From Luidia sarsii (lineage: Eukaryota > Echinodermata > Asteroidea > Paxillosida > Luidiidae), in NCBI GenBank assembly GCA_949987565.1, contig OX465102.1, positions 22,744,453 through 22,808,452 of the forward strand: a stretch of DNA of 64,000 nt, given 5' to 3'. Shown piece by piece: positions 49,700 through 61,763 of this stretch. The first letter of the stretch is position 1, and every line of letters starts with the position of its first letter. The translations under genes were made by a program, and so were the position numbers. The notes below the pieces were generated by a model. The model was not told where the DNA came from and made no database searches. It was given only the letters and a program-made list of their open reading frames with translations.

Positions 49700-50195
49700 T
49701 ACCACAGGCCACTTAATAGCAGAAACCAATTGAACCACAACCACTTGGCAAGCAGAACAAAAGTTAAATATAATCTAAGAGACGAAAGTCCAAACTACAG
49801 TATTTACAGTAGGCTATTGCCGTTTGCAGCACACTAATTTAATCGAAGATGGCTCTGGCTAGCTCATTTTTGTAAATTTTGGACCTACATCATTCGTTTA
49901 ATAGGAAGCCTTCGGAGTATAATCAAGTGATATAAATGTAGAATAAGTTAAGCTTAAGACAACCTTGGAATCAATGTTCAATTCAATGCATTGTTTGGAA
50001 CATGGGGGCCTTAATAAGCAGAAAATCCAATCGGCTGAGAACACCAACATTGAACAGTCAAGAATCTGTGAGATGAAGGTCCAAACTACAATTGGGTATT
50101 ATAGTTACATGACCTGAGAAACTGTTTGGTGTGGAATATCTCGCATCAAATGTGAGGGTTTTGTACTGCGTTCTAGTGACCGGCAACATTCACCC
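49700..50195 (+). repeat. Diverged E-unit copies upstream of the array (E-1 partial, E0)
   Basis: E0 (about 49815-50195) follows E1 colinearly: GCAGCACAC, GAAGATGGCTC, AAGCTTAAGACAACCT, AAATCCAATCGGCTGAGA, GATGAAGGTCCAAACTACA, ending CACCCTAT. It has many substitutions and a missing central block. E-1 (about 49700-49814) repeats only the distal third (CTAAGAGACGAAAGTCCAAA CTACAG). Confidence 0.75.
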
Positions 50196-50686
50196 TATGG
50201 GTGCAGCACACAAAATCCATCCAAGATGGCTCCGCCGAGCTGATTATCATAAAGTGTGTACCCACAATTTTTTTTTAATAAGGGGTCTTTGGAGGCTAAT
50301 TAACTGATACATTGTAGAACAAGTGAAGCTTAAGACAACCTGGGGGTTCACTCTTCAATTTGGTATGTAATTTGGACCATATCTGGCTTTAAATGTGGCC
50401 CTATTTGGCTGTGGAGGTGGAGGGGTCCATCCCAAAATCCTTGCAGAAATTCGGCTTGGACGGCTACACATTTTGGGGGTGTTTTTTTCTGAGGGTAATT
50501 AGCAAAAAATCTAATCGGCTAAGAGCACTAAAATTGAAAAGAATCTGAGAGATGAAGATCCAAACTACAATTTTAAGTATAGCTACAAGAACTGAGAGAC
50601 TTTTGGGCATAGGATAATTGACTTTGAAAGTGAGTGTTTTTGTACAGTGTTCAATGGGAGCTCTATTTAGTGTTCTGCACCCTATA
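50196..50686 (+). repeat. E unit, copy 1
   Basis: Ends TATGGGTGCAGCACAC and GTGTTCTGCACCCTATA, imperfect terminal inverted repeats (rc of the right end is TATAGGGTGCAGAACAC). Contains AAGATGGCTCCGCC near the left end. The first copy has TATGGG instead of TATAGGG. Confidence 0.85.
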
Positions 50687-51404
50687 GTAAGGATGGCGGC
50701 CATTTTGGAGGGTGATTTAAAAATGGCAGGATTGTTTACAAACGATCCGTGGAGTCAAAGTAAGGACAGAGCCTCACTTAGAGGAGTGTTTTCAGACATT
50801 TACATGAGGTGAAGTGAGTTTTTATTAATTAAAACACCGTTCTTAAGAAAATATTGGCATTTATAATGTAAACAGTGCATAATACAATACAACTATATAG
50901 TAAAACGAAACATGTTTGTTGTTTTGGGGGGTTGGGGTTTTTTGAGGGGTGTTTTTAAGTTGCTGGGGGAGACTAATGTCATAACGAGGATTATGTCAGG
51001 AGCAGTGACAGCGTGGATCCCATAATGAGCAGCTGCCAGCCCCTCCCTCCCCCCGAAAAAAAACCAAAACCGAGAATTAAAAACCTGCCAGTGTTTGGCA
51101 TGGATACGTGTACGTACGACGGTGATGGATACGGACTGACGAATGTTTGCTCGTGAAGCAGCAATACCGGCCCAACACCGCGTATTTATAAAAAGGTTCA
51201 CATCACACGGAGAGGAAGTACTACGTACCCTGGAATATTGTGAGTCTCCTATGCCACAACTTCTGTGAATATGGACCATTTCTCTCGTGTCACAAAACTG
51301 CAAGCATTTCCAAGAAGAAATGCAGTCAGGGGAATTGTGAATATCAGAGCTATATCCAGTGGTATGTGAGAGTGCTTTTAATCCTGCTACCTGCAGTTTA
51401 AGCA

Positions 51405-51643
51405 AACCCTAATCCTAGCCCTAACCCCAACCCTAACCCTAAGCCTAACCCTAAGCCTAACCCTAAGCCTAACCCTAACCCTAACTCTAACCCTAACCCT
51501 AACCCTAACCCTAAGCCTAAGCCTAACCCTAACCCTACCCCTGACCCTAACCTAGGCCTAACCCTAACTGGCCCTATCCCTTGCCCTGACTCTAACCCTT
51601 ACCCCAATCCTCATCCTAACCCTAATCCAGACCCAACCCCTAA
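51405..51643 (+). repeat. Degenerate telomere-like (CCCTAA)n tract in spacer 1
   Basis: AACCCTAA units with AAGCCTAA, TAATCCTA and CCTAACCCC variants over about 240 bp. Identical tracts recur at 54513-54751 and 57622-57860. Confidence 0.95.
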
Positions 51644-51832
51644 AATCATATACCCATCCCTAAACCTAGATTGTCTTACTTTTTTTTCTGCCATGTCTTT
51701 GCAAGTGTTACTCGTGGTGATATATCTGCAAATTTGTTGCCCCCATTTGTTGACAAGGTGTGGGTAGAAACCATTTAATTAAAGACCAACCTGCACAGAC
51801 ATTTATCGTGAACAGCGTTATCACTGATATGC

Positions 51833-52130
51833 CTAATTAGTCTCATATCTTGCTCTCACAATGTACTCGTCACACGACAGTGTGTCTGAGACGGCCAAGT
51901 CTACACTCCTCAGCCGGTTTTTGGACTCGGAGTGTGCCACCACGTCGAGGGTGTGTCTGCTGATGTTCAAGTGCAGCTTTTTAGAACACAGTTCCACTAA
52001 GCTCTGTGTCAACAAGTCAATAACTTGCTCTGTGTTGATCTGGTCCACTAACTGGCTGTGTCTGCATGTCCAGATGTTTCGGCTACAGAATTCACAGTCA
52101 TACGGTGGATCTCGTCAACCAGAGTCATCC
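51833..52130 (-). other. Short unassigned reading frame in the spacer (also in copies 2 and 3)
   Basis: On -, an open stretch follows a TGA and reads DPPYDCEFCSRNIWTCRH, then VDQINTEQVIDLLTQSLVEL and LHLNISRHTLDVVAHSES, ending at TAA in 51833-51835. The composition is protein-like, with a Cys-x2-Cys ... Cys-x-His cluster, but there is no Met near the front. It could be a decayed transposon exon or chance. Function unknown. Confidence 0.25.
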
Positions 52131-53302
52131 CTTCATCTTTCGAGCGAAGCGAAGCAGCGTCACATTCCTGCAGTCCTCCTATGCAGTTTGTACTGCATCA
52201 TAACATAATTCCCCTCATTCATTTGTAAGATTCATTGGATGTAATTGCCAGTGTATCAGCCTAGCTGGCATGTCTCGGTGTTGATTTGAACAGGGCGTGC
52301 CTCCTTCATCAGGTGCCAAATGGTTGTGTCGTTTTGAGCTAAGACTTTCGCATCTTGTAAATGCTCGTCAACCTCTGTCCATAATTAGGCAATTGATGCA
52401 ATGAGTGGTATATTCAGGTTCATAAAGTAATTCTGATCATGTAGCAAGAACACTGTCCCCTTTTGTAGTATTTTTGCCATTATGTGCAAATTTAATTATA
52501 ATAATAACAAGTTGGAAATGCTTGTTTTCAAGTAACGGGCCCACTCGCACAGCCAGGAAGCATCCCTGCCCTAATTTGGGCAATTAGAAGGTATTTTAAG
52601 GGCTGTGGGATGTAGTTTCAAAAATACCCAACATCAACCCCCTCCCCAACATCTCCCTAGCAACCCAAGGGGACTCAGCAATACCATCCACCTGTTGAAA
52701 GAGCCCAGAGGTCATGCCACATCAACCAGAAGTCAACTTACAGTGATGGCAGCCAACAAGCTCCGCCCACCCGCGACCCCCCTTTTACCACTTTAAGGGG
52801 CAGGGTGGTCAGTTTGAGTCAGAAAGTGTTGTGAAGATGACCCATGCATTTCCCTTACCCAAGTCAATTGCAAAATAAGACTCAATATTAATGTGTGGTA
52901 ATTAATAATGTGAGGAAAGTAAAACCTCCCCCCCCCTCTCCGCCCCCTGTATTTTGACACCTCTTTGACACCTCTTTGACACTCTGTGCCCCCTCCTGTT
53001 GATTAATTACACAGTTTGTAATGTCGCGGTTACTGTAACATCAAAATTATGACACAAGAACAACTAATTAAGGGGGAATTTGGATGAAACTTATGACTTG
53101 TCCCTATAGTGTACACATTGTTATGCAGTGGTTTCTCATGTCAGACTGTGCACAAAGGCATGGGCCCCCACCCATCACATTTTCAATCATTGCGGACAAA
53201 CGCAATACTTTTTTTCAATTTTATTTTCACATGTTGCATCAGTACCATCTCTGCCACATTTTAAGCCCAATTTTGTGACCTAACTCTAAAGTTTAGCCCC
53301 CT

Positions 53303-53794
53303 TATAGGGTGCAGCACACAAAATCCATCCAAGATGGCTCCGCCGAGCTGATTATCATAAAGTGTGTACCCACAATTTTTTTTTAATAAGGGGTCTTTGG
53401 AGGCTAATTAACTGATACATTGTAGAACAAGTGAAGCTTAAGACAACCTGGGGGTTCACTCTTCAATTTGGTATGTAATTTGGACCATATCTGGCTTTAA
53501 ATGTGGCCCTATTTGGCTGTGGAGGTGGAGGGGTCCATCCCAAAATCCTTGCAGAAATTCGGCTTGGACGGCTACACATTTTGGGGGTGTTTTTTTCTGA
53601 GGGTAATTAGCAAAAAATCTAATCGGCTAAGAGCACTAAAATTGAAAAGAATCTGAGAGATGAAGATCCAAACTACAATTTTAAGTATAGCTACAAGAAC
53701 TGAGAGACTTTTGGGCATAGGATAATTGACTTTGAAAGTGAGTGTTTTTGTACAGTGTTCAATGGGAGCTCTATTTAGTGTTCTGCACCCTATA
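53303..53794 (+). repeat. E unit, copy 2
   Basis: Begins TATAGGGTGCAGCACAC, ends GTGTTCTGCACCCTATA. Flanked left by the spacer end (GTTTAGCCCCCT) and right by the spacer start (GTAAGGATGGCGGCC). Confidence 0.88.
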
Positions 53795-54512
53795 GTAAGG
53801 ATGGCGGCCATTTTGGAGGGTGATTTAAAAATGGCAGGATTGTTTACAAACGATCCGTGGAGTCAAAGTAAGGACAGAGCCTCACTTAGAGGAGTGTTTT
53901 CAGACATTTACATGAGGTGAAGTGAGTTTTTATTAATTAAAACACCGTTCTTAAGAAAATATTGGCATTTATAATGTAAACAGTGCATAATACAATACAA
54001 CTATATAGTAAAACGAAACATGTTTGTTGTTTTGGGGGGTTGGGGTTTTTTGAGGGGTGTTTTTAAGTTGCTGGGGGAGACTAATGTCATAACGAGGATT
54101 ATGTCAGGAGCAGTGACAGCGTGGATCCCATAATGAGCAGCTGCCAGCCCCTCCCTCCCCCCGAAAAAAAACCAAAACCGAGAATTAAAAACCTGCCAGT
54201 GTTTGGCATGGATACGTGTACGTACGACGGTGATGGATACGGACTGACGAATGTTTGCTCGTGAAGCAGCAATACCGGCCCAACACCGCGTATTTATAAA
54301 AAGGTTCACATCACACGGAGAGGAAGTACTACGTACCCTGGAATATTGTGAGTCTCCTATGCCACAACTTCTGTGAATATGGACCATTTCTCTCGTGTCA
54401 CAAAACTGCAAGCATTTCCAAGAAGAAATGCAGTCAGGGGAATTGTGAATATCAGAGCTATATCCAGTGGTATGTGAGAGTGCTTTTAATCCTGCTACCT
54501 GCAGTTTAAGCA

Positions 54513-54751
54513 AACCCTAATCCTAGCCCTAACCCCAACCCTAACCCTAAGCCTAACCCTAAGCCTAACCCTAAGCCTAACCCTAACCCTAACTCTAACC
54601 CTAACCCTAACCCTAACCCTAAGCCTAAGCCTAACCCTAACCCTACCCCTGACCCTAACCTAGGCCTAACCCTAACTGGCCCTATCCCTTGCCCTGACTC
54701 TAACCCTTACCCCAATCCTCATCCTAACCCTAATCCAGACCCAACCCCTAA
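54513..54751 (+). repeat. Telomere-like tract, spacer 2
   Basis: Same variant order as 51405-51643. Confidence 0.95.
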
Positions 54752-56411
54752 AATCATATACCCATCCCTAAACCTAGATTGTCTTACTTTTTTTTCTGCC
54801 ATGTCTTTGCAAGTGTTACTCGTGGTGATATATCTGCAAATTTGTTGCCCCCATTTGTTGACAAGGTGTGGGTAGAAACCATTTAATTAAAGACCAACCT
54901 GCACAGACATTTATCGTGAACAGCGTTATCACTGATATGCCTAATTAGTCTCATATCTTGCTCTCACAATGTACTCGTCACACGACAGTGTGTCTGAGAC
55001 GGCCAAGTCTACACTCCTCAGCCGGTTTTTGGACTCGGAGTGTGCCACCACGTCGAGGGTGTGTCTGCTGATGTTCAAGTGCAGCTTTTTAGAACACAGT
55101 TCCACTAAGCTCTGTGTCAACAAGTCAATAACTTGCTCTGTGTTGATCTGGTCCACTAACTGGCTGTGTCTGCATGTCCAGATGTTTCGGCTACAGAATT
55201 CACAGTCATACGGTGGATCTCGTCAACCAGAGTCATCCCTTCATCTTTCGAGCGAAGCGAAGCAGCGTCACATTCCTGCAGTCCTCCTATGCAGTTTGTA
55301 CTGCATCATAACATAATTCCCCTCATTCATTTGTAAGATTCATTGGATGTAATTGCCAGTGTATCAGCCTAGCTGGCATGTCTCGGTGTTGATTTGAACA
55401 GGGCGTGCCTCCTTCATCAGGTGCCAAATGGTTGTGTCGTTTTGAGCTAAGACTTTCGCATCTTGTAAATGCTCGTCAACCTCTGTCCATAATTAGGCAA
55501 TTGATGCAATGAGTGGTATATTCAGGTTCATAAAGTAATTCTGATCATGTAGCAAGAACACTGTCCCCTTTTGTAGTATTTTTGCCATTATGTGCAAATT
55601 TAATTATAATAATAACAAGTTGGAAATGCTTGTTTTCAAGTAACGGGCCCACTCGCACAGCCAGGAAGCATCCCTGCCCTAATTTGGGCAATTAGAAGGT
55701 ATTTTAAGGGCTGTGGGATGTAGTTTCAAAAATACCCAACATCAACCCCCTCCCCAACATCTCCCTAGCAACCCAAGGGGACTCAGCAATACCATCCACC
55801 TGTTGAAAGAGCCCAGAGGTCATGCCACATCAACCAGAAGTCAACTTACAGTGATGGCAGCCAACAAGCTCCGCCCACCCGCGACCCCCCTTTTACCACT
55901 TTAAGGGGCAGGGTGGTCAGTTTGAGTCAGAAAGTGTTGTGAAGATGACCCATGCATTTCCCTTACCCAAGTCAATTGCAAAATAAGACTCAATATTAAT
56001 GTGTGGTAATTAATAATGTGAGGAAAGTAAAACCTCCCCCCCCCCTCTCCGCCCCCTGTATTTTGACACCTCTTTGACACCTCTTTGACACTCTGTGCCC
56101 CCTCCTGTTGATTAATTACACAGTTTGTAATGTCGCGGTTACTGTAACATCAAAATTATGACACAAGAACAACTAATTAAGGGGGAATTTGGATGAAACT
56201 TATGACTTGTCCCTATAGTGTACACATTGTTATGCAGTGGTTTCTCATGTCAGACTGTGCACAAAGGCATGGGCCCCCACCCATCACATTTTCAATCATT
56301 GCGGACAAACGCAATACTTTTTTTCAATTTTATTTTCACATGTTGCATCAGTACCATCTCTGCCACATTTTAAGCCCAATTTTGTGACCTAACTCTAAAG
56401 TTTAGCCCCCT

Positions 56412-56903
56412 TATAGGGTGCAGCACACAAAATCCATCCAAGATGGCTCCGCCGAGCTGATTATCATAAAGTGTGTACCCACAATTTTTTTTTAATAAGG
56501 GGTCTTTGGAGGCTAATTAACTGATACATTGTAGAACAAGTGAAGCTTAAGACAACCTGGGGGTTCACTCTTCAATTTGGTATGTAATTTGGACCATATC
56601 TGGCTTTAAATGTGGCCCTATTTGGCTGTGGAGGTGGAGGGGTCCATCCCAAAATCCTTGCAGAAATTCGGCTTGGACGGCTACACATTTTGGGGGTGTT
56701 TTTTTCTGAGGGTAATTAGCAAAAAATCTAATCGGCTAAGAGCACTAAAATTGAAAAGAATCTGAGAGATGAAGATCCAAACTACAATTTTAAGTATAGC
56801 TACAAGAACTGAGAGACTTTTGGGCATAGGATAATTGACTTTGAAAGTGAGTGTTTTTGTACAGTGTTCAATGGGAGCTCTATTTAGTGTTCTGCACCCT
56901 ATA
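56412..56903 (+). repeat. E unit, copy 3
   Basis: Same ends as copy 2. Confidence 0.88.
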
Positions 56904-57621
56904 GTAAGGATGGCGGCCATTTTGGAGGGTGATTTAAAAATGGCAGGATTGTTTACAAACGATCCGTGGAGTCAAAGTAAGGACAGAGCCTCACTTAGAG
57001 GAGTGTTTTCAGACATTTACATGAGGTGAAGTGAGTTTTTATTAATTAAAACACCGTTCTTAAGAAAATATTGGCATTTATAATGTAAACAGTGCATAAT
57101 ACAATACAACTATATAGTAAAACGAAACATGTTTGTTGTTTTGGGGGGTTGGGGTTTTTTGAGGGGTGTTTTTAAGTTGCTGGGGGAGACTAATGTCATA
57201 ACGAGGATTATGTCAGGAGCAGTGACAGCGTGGATCCCATAATGAGCAGCTGCCAGCCCCTCCCTCCCCCCGAAAAAAAACCAAAACCGAGAATTAAAAA
57301 CCTGCCAGTGTTTGGCATGGATACGTGTACGTACGACGGTGATGGATACGGACTGACGAATGTTTGCTCGTGAAGCAGCAATACCGGCCCAACACCGCGT
57401 ATTTATAAAAAGGTTCACATCACACGGAGAGGAAGTACTACGTACCCTGGAATATTGTGAGTCTCCTATGCCACAACTTCTGTGAATATGGACCATTTCT
57501 CTCGTGTCACAAAACTGCAAGCATTTCCAAGAAGAAATGCAGTCAGGGGAATTGTGAATATCAGAGCTATATCCAGTGGTATGTGAGAGTGCTTTTAATC
57601 CTGCTACCTGCAGTTTAAGCA

Positions 57622-57860
57622 AACCCTAATCCTAGCCCTAACCCCAACCCTAACCCTAAGCCTAACCCTAAGCCTAACCCTAAGCCTAACCCTAACCCTA
57701 ACTCTAACCCTAACCCTAACCCTAACCCTAAGCCTAAGCCTAACCCTAACCCTACCCCTGACCCTAACCTAGGCCTAACCCTAACTGGCCCTATCCCTTG
57801 CCCTGACTCTAACCCTTACCCCAATCCTCATCCTAACCCTAATCCAGACCCAACCCCTAA
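57622..57860 (+). repeat. Telomere-like tract, spacer 3
   Basis: Same variant order as 51405-51643. Confidence 0.95.
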
Positions 57861-59520
57861 AATCATATACCCATCCCTAAACCTAGATTGTCTTACTTTT
57901 TTTTCTGCCATGTCTTTGCAAGTGTTACTCGTGGTGATATATCTGCAAATTTGTTGCCCCCATTTGTTGACAAGGTGTGGGTAGAAACCATTTAATTAAA
58001 GACCAACCTGCACAGACATTTATCGTGAACAGCGTTATCACTGATATGCCTAATTAGTCTCATATCTTGCTCTCACAATGTACTCGTCACACGACAGTGT
58101 GTCTGAGACGGCCAAGTCTACACTCCTCAGCCGGTTTTTGGACTCGGAGTGTGCCACCACGTCGAGGGTGTGTCTGCTGATGTTCAAGTGCAGCTTTTTA
58201 GAACACAGTTCCACTAAGCTCTGTGTCAACAAGTCAATAACTTGCTCTGTGTTGATCTGGTCCACTAACTGGCTGTGTCTGCATGTCCAGATGTTTCGGC
58301 TACAGAATTCACAGTCATACGGTGGATCTCGTCAACCAGAGTCATCCCTTCATCTTTCGAGCGAAGCGAAGCAGCGTCACATTCCTGCAGTCCTCCTATG
58401 CAGTTTGTACTGCATCATAACATAATTCCCCTCATTCATTTGTAAGATTCATTGGATGTAATTGCCAGTGTATCAGCCTAGCTGGCATGTCTCGGTGTTG
58501 ATTTGAACAGGGCGTGCCTCCTTCATCAGGTGCCAAATGGTTGTGTCGTTTTGAGCTAAGACTTTCGCATCTTGTAAATGCTCGTCAACCTCTGTCCATA
58601 ATTAGGCAATTGATGCAATGAGTGGTATATTCAGGTTCATAAAGTAATTCTGATCATGTAGCAAGAACACTGTCCCCTTTTGTAGTATTTTTGCCATTAT
58701 GTGCAAATTTAATTATAATAATAACAAGTTGGAAATGCTTGTTTTCAAGTAACGGGCCCACTCGCACAGCCAGGAAGCATCCCTGCCCTAATTTGGGCAA
58801 TTAGAAGGTATTTTAAGGGCTGTGGGATGTAGTTTCAAAAATACCCAACATCAACCCCCTCCCCAACATCTCCCTAGCAACCCAAGGGGACTCAGCAATA
58901 CCATCCACCTGTTGAAAGAGCCCAGAGGTCATGCCACATCAACCAGAAGTCAACTTACAGTGATGGCAGCCAACAAGCTCCGCCCACCCGCGACCCCCCT
59001 TTTACCACTTTAAGGGGCAGGGTGGTCAGTTTGAGTCAGAAAGTGTTGTGAAGATGACCCATGCATTTCCCTTACCCAAGTCAATTGCAAAATAAGACTC
59101 AATATTAATGTGTGGTAATTAATAATGTGAGGAAAGTAAAACCTCCCCCCCCCCTCTCCGCCCCCTGTATTTTGACACCTCTTTGACACCTCTTTGACAC
59201 TCTGTGCCCCCTCCTGTTGATTAATTACACAGTTTGTAATGTCGCGGTTACTGTAACATCAAAATTATGACACAAGAACAACTAATTAAGGGGGAATTTG
59301 GATGAAACTTATGACTTGTCCCTATAGTGTACACATTGTTATGCAGTGGTTTCTCATGTCAGACTGTGCACAAAGGCATGGGCCCCCACCCATCACATTT
59401 TCAATCATTGCGGACAAACGCAATACTTTTTTTCAATTTTATTTTCACATGTTGCATCAGTACCATCTCTGCCACATTTTAAGCCCAATTTTGTGACCTA
59501 ACTCTAAAGTTTAGCCCCCT

Positions 59521-60013
59521 TATAGGGTGCAGCACACAAAATCCATCCAAGATGGCTCCGCCGAGCTGATTATCATAAAGTGTGTACCCACAATTTTTTT
59601 TTAATAAGGGGTCTTTGGAGGCTAATTAACTGATACATTGTAGAACAAGTGAAGCTTAAGACAACCTGGGGGTTCACTCTTCAATTTGGTATGTAATTTG
59701 GACCATATCTGGCTTTAAATGTGGCCCTATTTGGCTGTGGAGGTGGAGGGGTCCATCCCAAAATCCTTGCAGAAATTCGGCTTGGACGGCTACACATTTT
59801 GGGGGTGTTTTTTTCTGAGGGTAATTAGCAAAAAATCTAATCGGCTAAGAGCACTAAAATTGAAAAGAATCTGAGAGATGAAGATCCAAACTACAATTTT
59901 AAGTATAGCTACAAGAACTGAGAGACTTTTGGGCATAGGATAATTGACTTTGAAAGTGAGTGTTTTTGTACAGTGTTCAATGGGAGCTCTATTTAGTGTT
60001 CTGCACCCCTATA
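59521..60013 (+). repeat. E unit, copy 4 (array end)
   Basis: Same left end as copies 2 and 3. The right end has one extra C (CTGCACCCCTATA), then unrelated sequence (GCGTTTCGATCTACAGG). The array stops precisely at the E boundary. Confidence 0.88.
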
Positions 60014-61763
60014 GCGTTTCGATCTACAGGGCGCCCTCTTCCGAGGAGACCAAACGCCGGTGATTTTGCGGGACACGCGCACACGCTAAACAGTCCTAAT
60101 TCGTATGTGAACAATATTCCATTGGCTGTACAAACCTATGGGAATGTGCAATGTCGAGGGAAATCAGATATTGGCTGTACAAACCGATGGAAATGTTCAG
60201 TGGTGAGGAAAATCAGGCAATCGCCGTTCAGACCAATGGGGATATCCAACGACCAATGTCGAGAACAAGGCTGTACAATCCAACGGGAATGTGCAAGTAC
60301 AATATCCGATATCAAGCTAACTTCACTGTCATTCTTCGTTACACCCGAGTTGCACAGCACGTGTGACAGTGGCGCACTAGACGCTGTGCCGTTGCGTGCC
60401 GAGTCGACTCCCAGGATGATGATGATGAGGCAGTTAGTGCGCAGGCGTCCACCAGCGATAGGGAGTGCTTCCAGCGCCGAACACGAACCATTGCAGACTG
60501 AGCCAGCAGTGACCGGGAGAAGGACGATGAGGAAGAGAAGAGGAGGAGGAAGAGAAGGAGGATGAAGCGGACGAGGAGAGAGAGAGACACGAGGGAATCA
60601 ATTAGACCGTCAGCGAGACGGATTGACGACCGGGAAGTCCGCGCATTCTCGAGGTCATCCGTTGCCGTGAGCAGTTCGACAAATTTGTTTATTCGATGGA
60701 GATTCGCTGCGGGGAAGAAAAAGAATAATGTGCGCTCGACGGTCCAAGGATAACGTTGCCACGACCAGTAAACTGACTGCAAAAGCCGAAGACTGGTTTC
60801 TATCTTCATCTCGGCATTGACGGCCAAGTGCTCGTGACAAATGATATTGACATCTGCTCTCGATCTCACCCACGCTCCCTAACTCCGCTCTGAACGTCTG
60901 CATATACGCCAGGGCTATTCGCTGGGAAATGACAAGAGCACGATAGGGATATATCTTCTTCTTTTCGTTTTGGATCAGTCATCTGAGCCCCCTGGAGTGT
61001 AACACTGATACTACTGCTGGCTTTCCGCTACTGGAGAATGAGATGCGTTCTAATAACAATCTGGATATCTCAATGACTAGGTGATATTTGACGCCCCTTC
61101 ATTGGAATTTCTTGAGAAAGTGATGAGAACAGCTACAAAGCAACTTATGTACATGTACTTCTGTATTGTTGCTTAGGATGGGAAGTTGCCACTCGACTGA
61201 CAACCAACAGTGAGTGTACATCCCATTGTCTTTCCTTTCAAATGGTCTGATTGCTAAGTCCGTTGGAAGAGAAGGGCCGCACGTTGCTCCTTGCCTGATG
61301 GGAGAGGGGGGAAATTCACCCCCATCCCCGCAAAGAGAGGTAGTTAATGCCGTGGATTAGTGTCCGAGATACCCCGGTCCGTGTACGGGTCACGCCAGTC
61401 CTGACGCCCAAGACGGGGGGTGGGGCGACGGGAAGTGCTCGGGACTTTGTCCGCGGGATTACGGCTCGGCCGCCGCTGTGCGTCGCCGAGTCCCCGATGC
61501 CGACACCAATCGCCGATATAATCTGTCAACGGCTCGAATTAGGCCTCGCGCGGCGGTCGCGATCCGGAAGCCATACGGCTTGGACCAAGTATGCTGCCAA
61601 TGCGTCTATCAATAGGAGGGGGAAATCGTCGCTACCCGCCAGATTGGAACGCCAATTCCCCCTCCCCCTCCTCCCTCATTGATGCGACGAGTTAGGCAGC
61701 TCGCCAGCTGCGTTCTAAATCGAAACAAGAGAAGCAAAAAGGAGGCGAAGGAAAAAAAACACC
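60014..61763. other. Upstream region of the GPCR gene
   Basis: No exon supported. It holds four imperfect 50-bp repeats (60124-60300), a GA-rich segment (60520-60600), and a GC-rich stretch at 61330-61680 that could be promoter or 5' UTR. No TATA box can be assigned with confidence. Confidence 0.6.
60124..60300 (+). repeat. Four imperfect ~50-bp tandem repeats
   Basis: GGCTGTACAAACCTATGGGA ATGTGCAATGTCGAGG-type units start at 60124, 60173, about 60223 and 60269, with changing substitutions. Confidence 0.75.

Larger units (their letters stand above)
50196..60013 (+). repeat. Tandem array of a 3.1-kb unit (E-S-E-S-E-S-E)
   Basis: Four E units (50196-50686, 53303-53794, 56412-56903, 59521-60013; about 492 bp) separated by three S spacers of about 2616 bp. 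Periods read from matching landmarks are 3108, 3109 and 3109 bp. The copies appear identical apart from a C-run (9, 10, 10 C) and the outermost edges. Each spacer holds a telomere-like tract, a C-run and several short frames with no recognised product. The array starts and ends exactly on E. Confidence 0.95.

Noticed and set aside
50893..51405. 170-aa frame on - in each spacer of the array
   Set aside because: Composition and lack of motifs give no support. Its three identical copies only reflect the recent duplication.
52605..53000. C-run and CACCTCTTTGA repeats in the spacer as a CRISPR-like pattern
   Set aside because: Only two to three short direct repeats with no regular spacers, and the genome is eukaryotic.
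59960..60565. 201-aa frame on + crossing the array end
   Set aside because: Runs from E unit 4 into the 50-bp repeats and a GA-rich stretch; no domain and no plausible promoter or splice structure.
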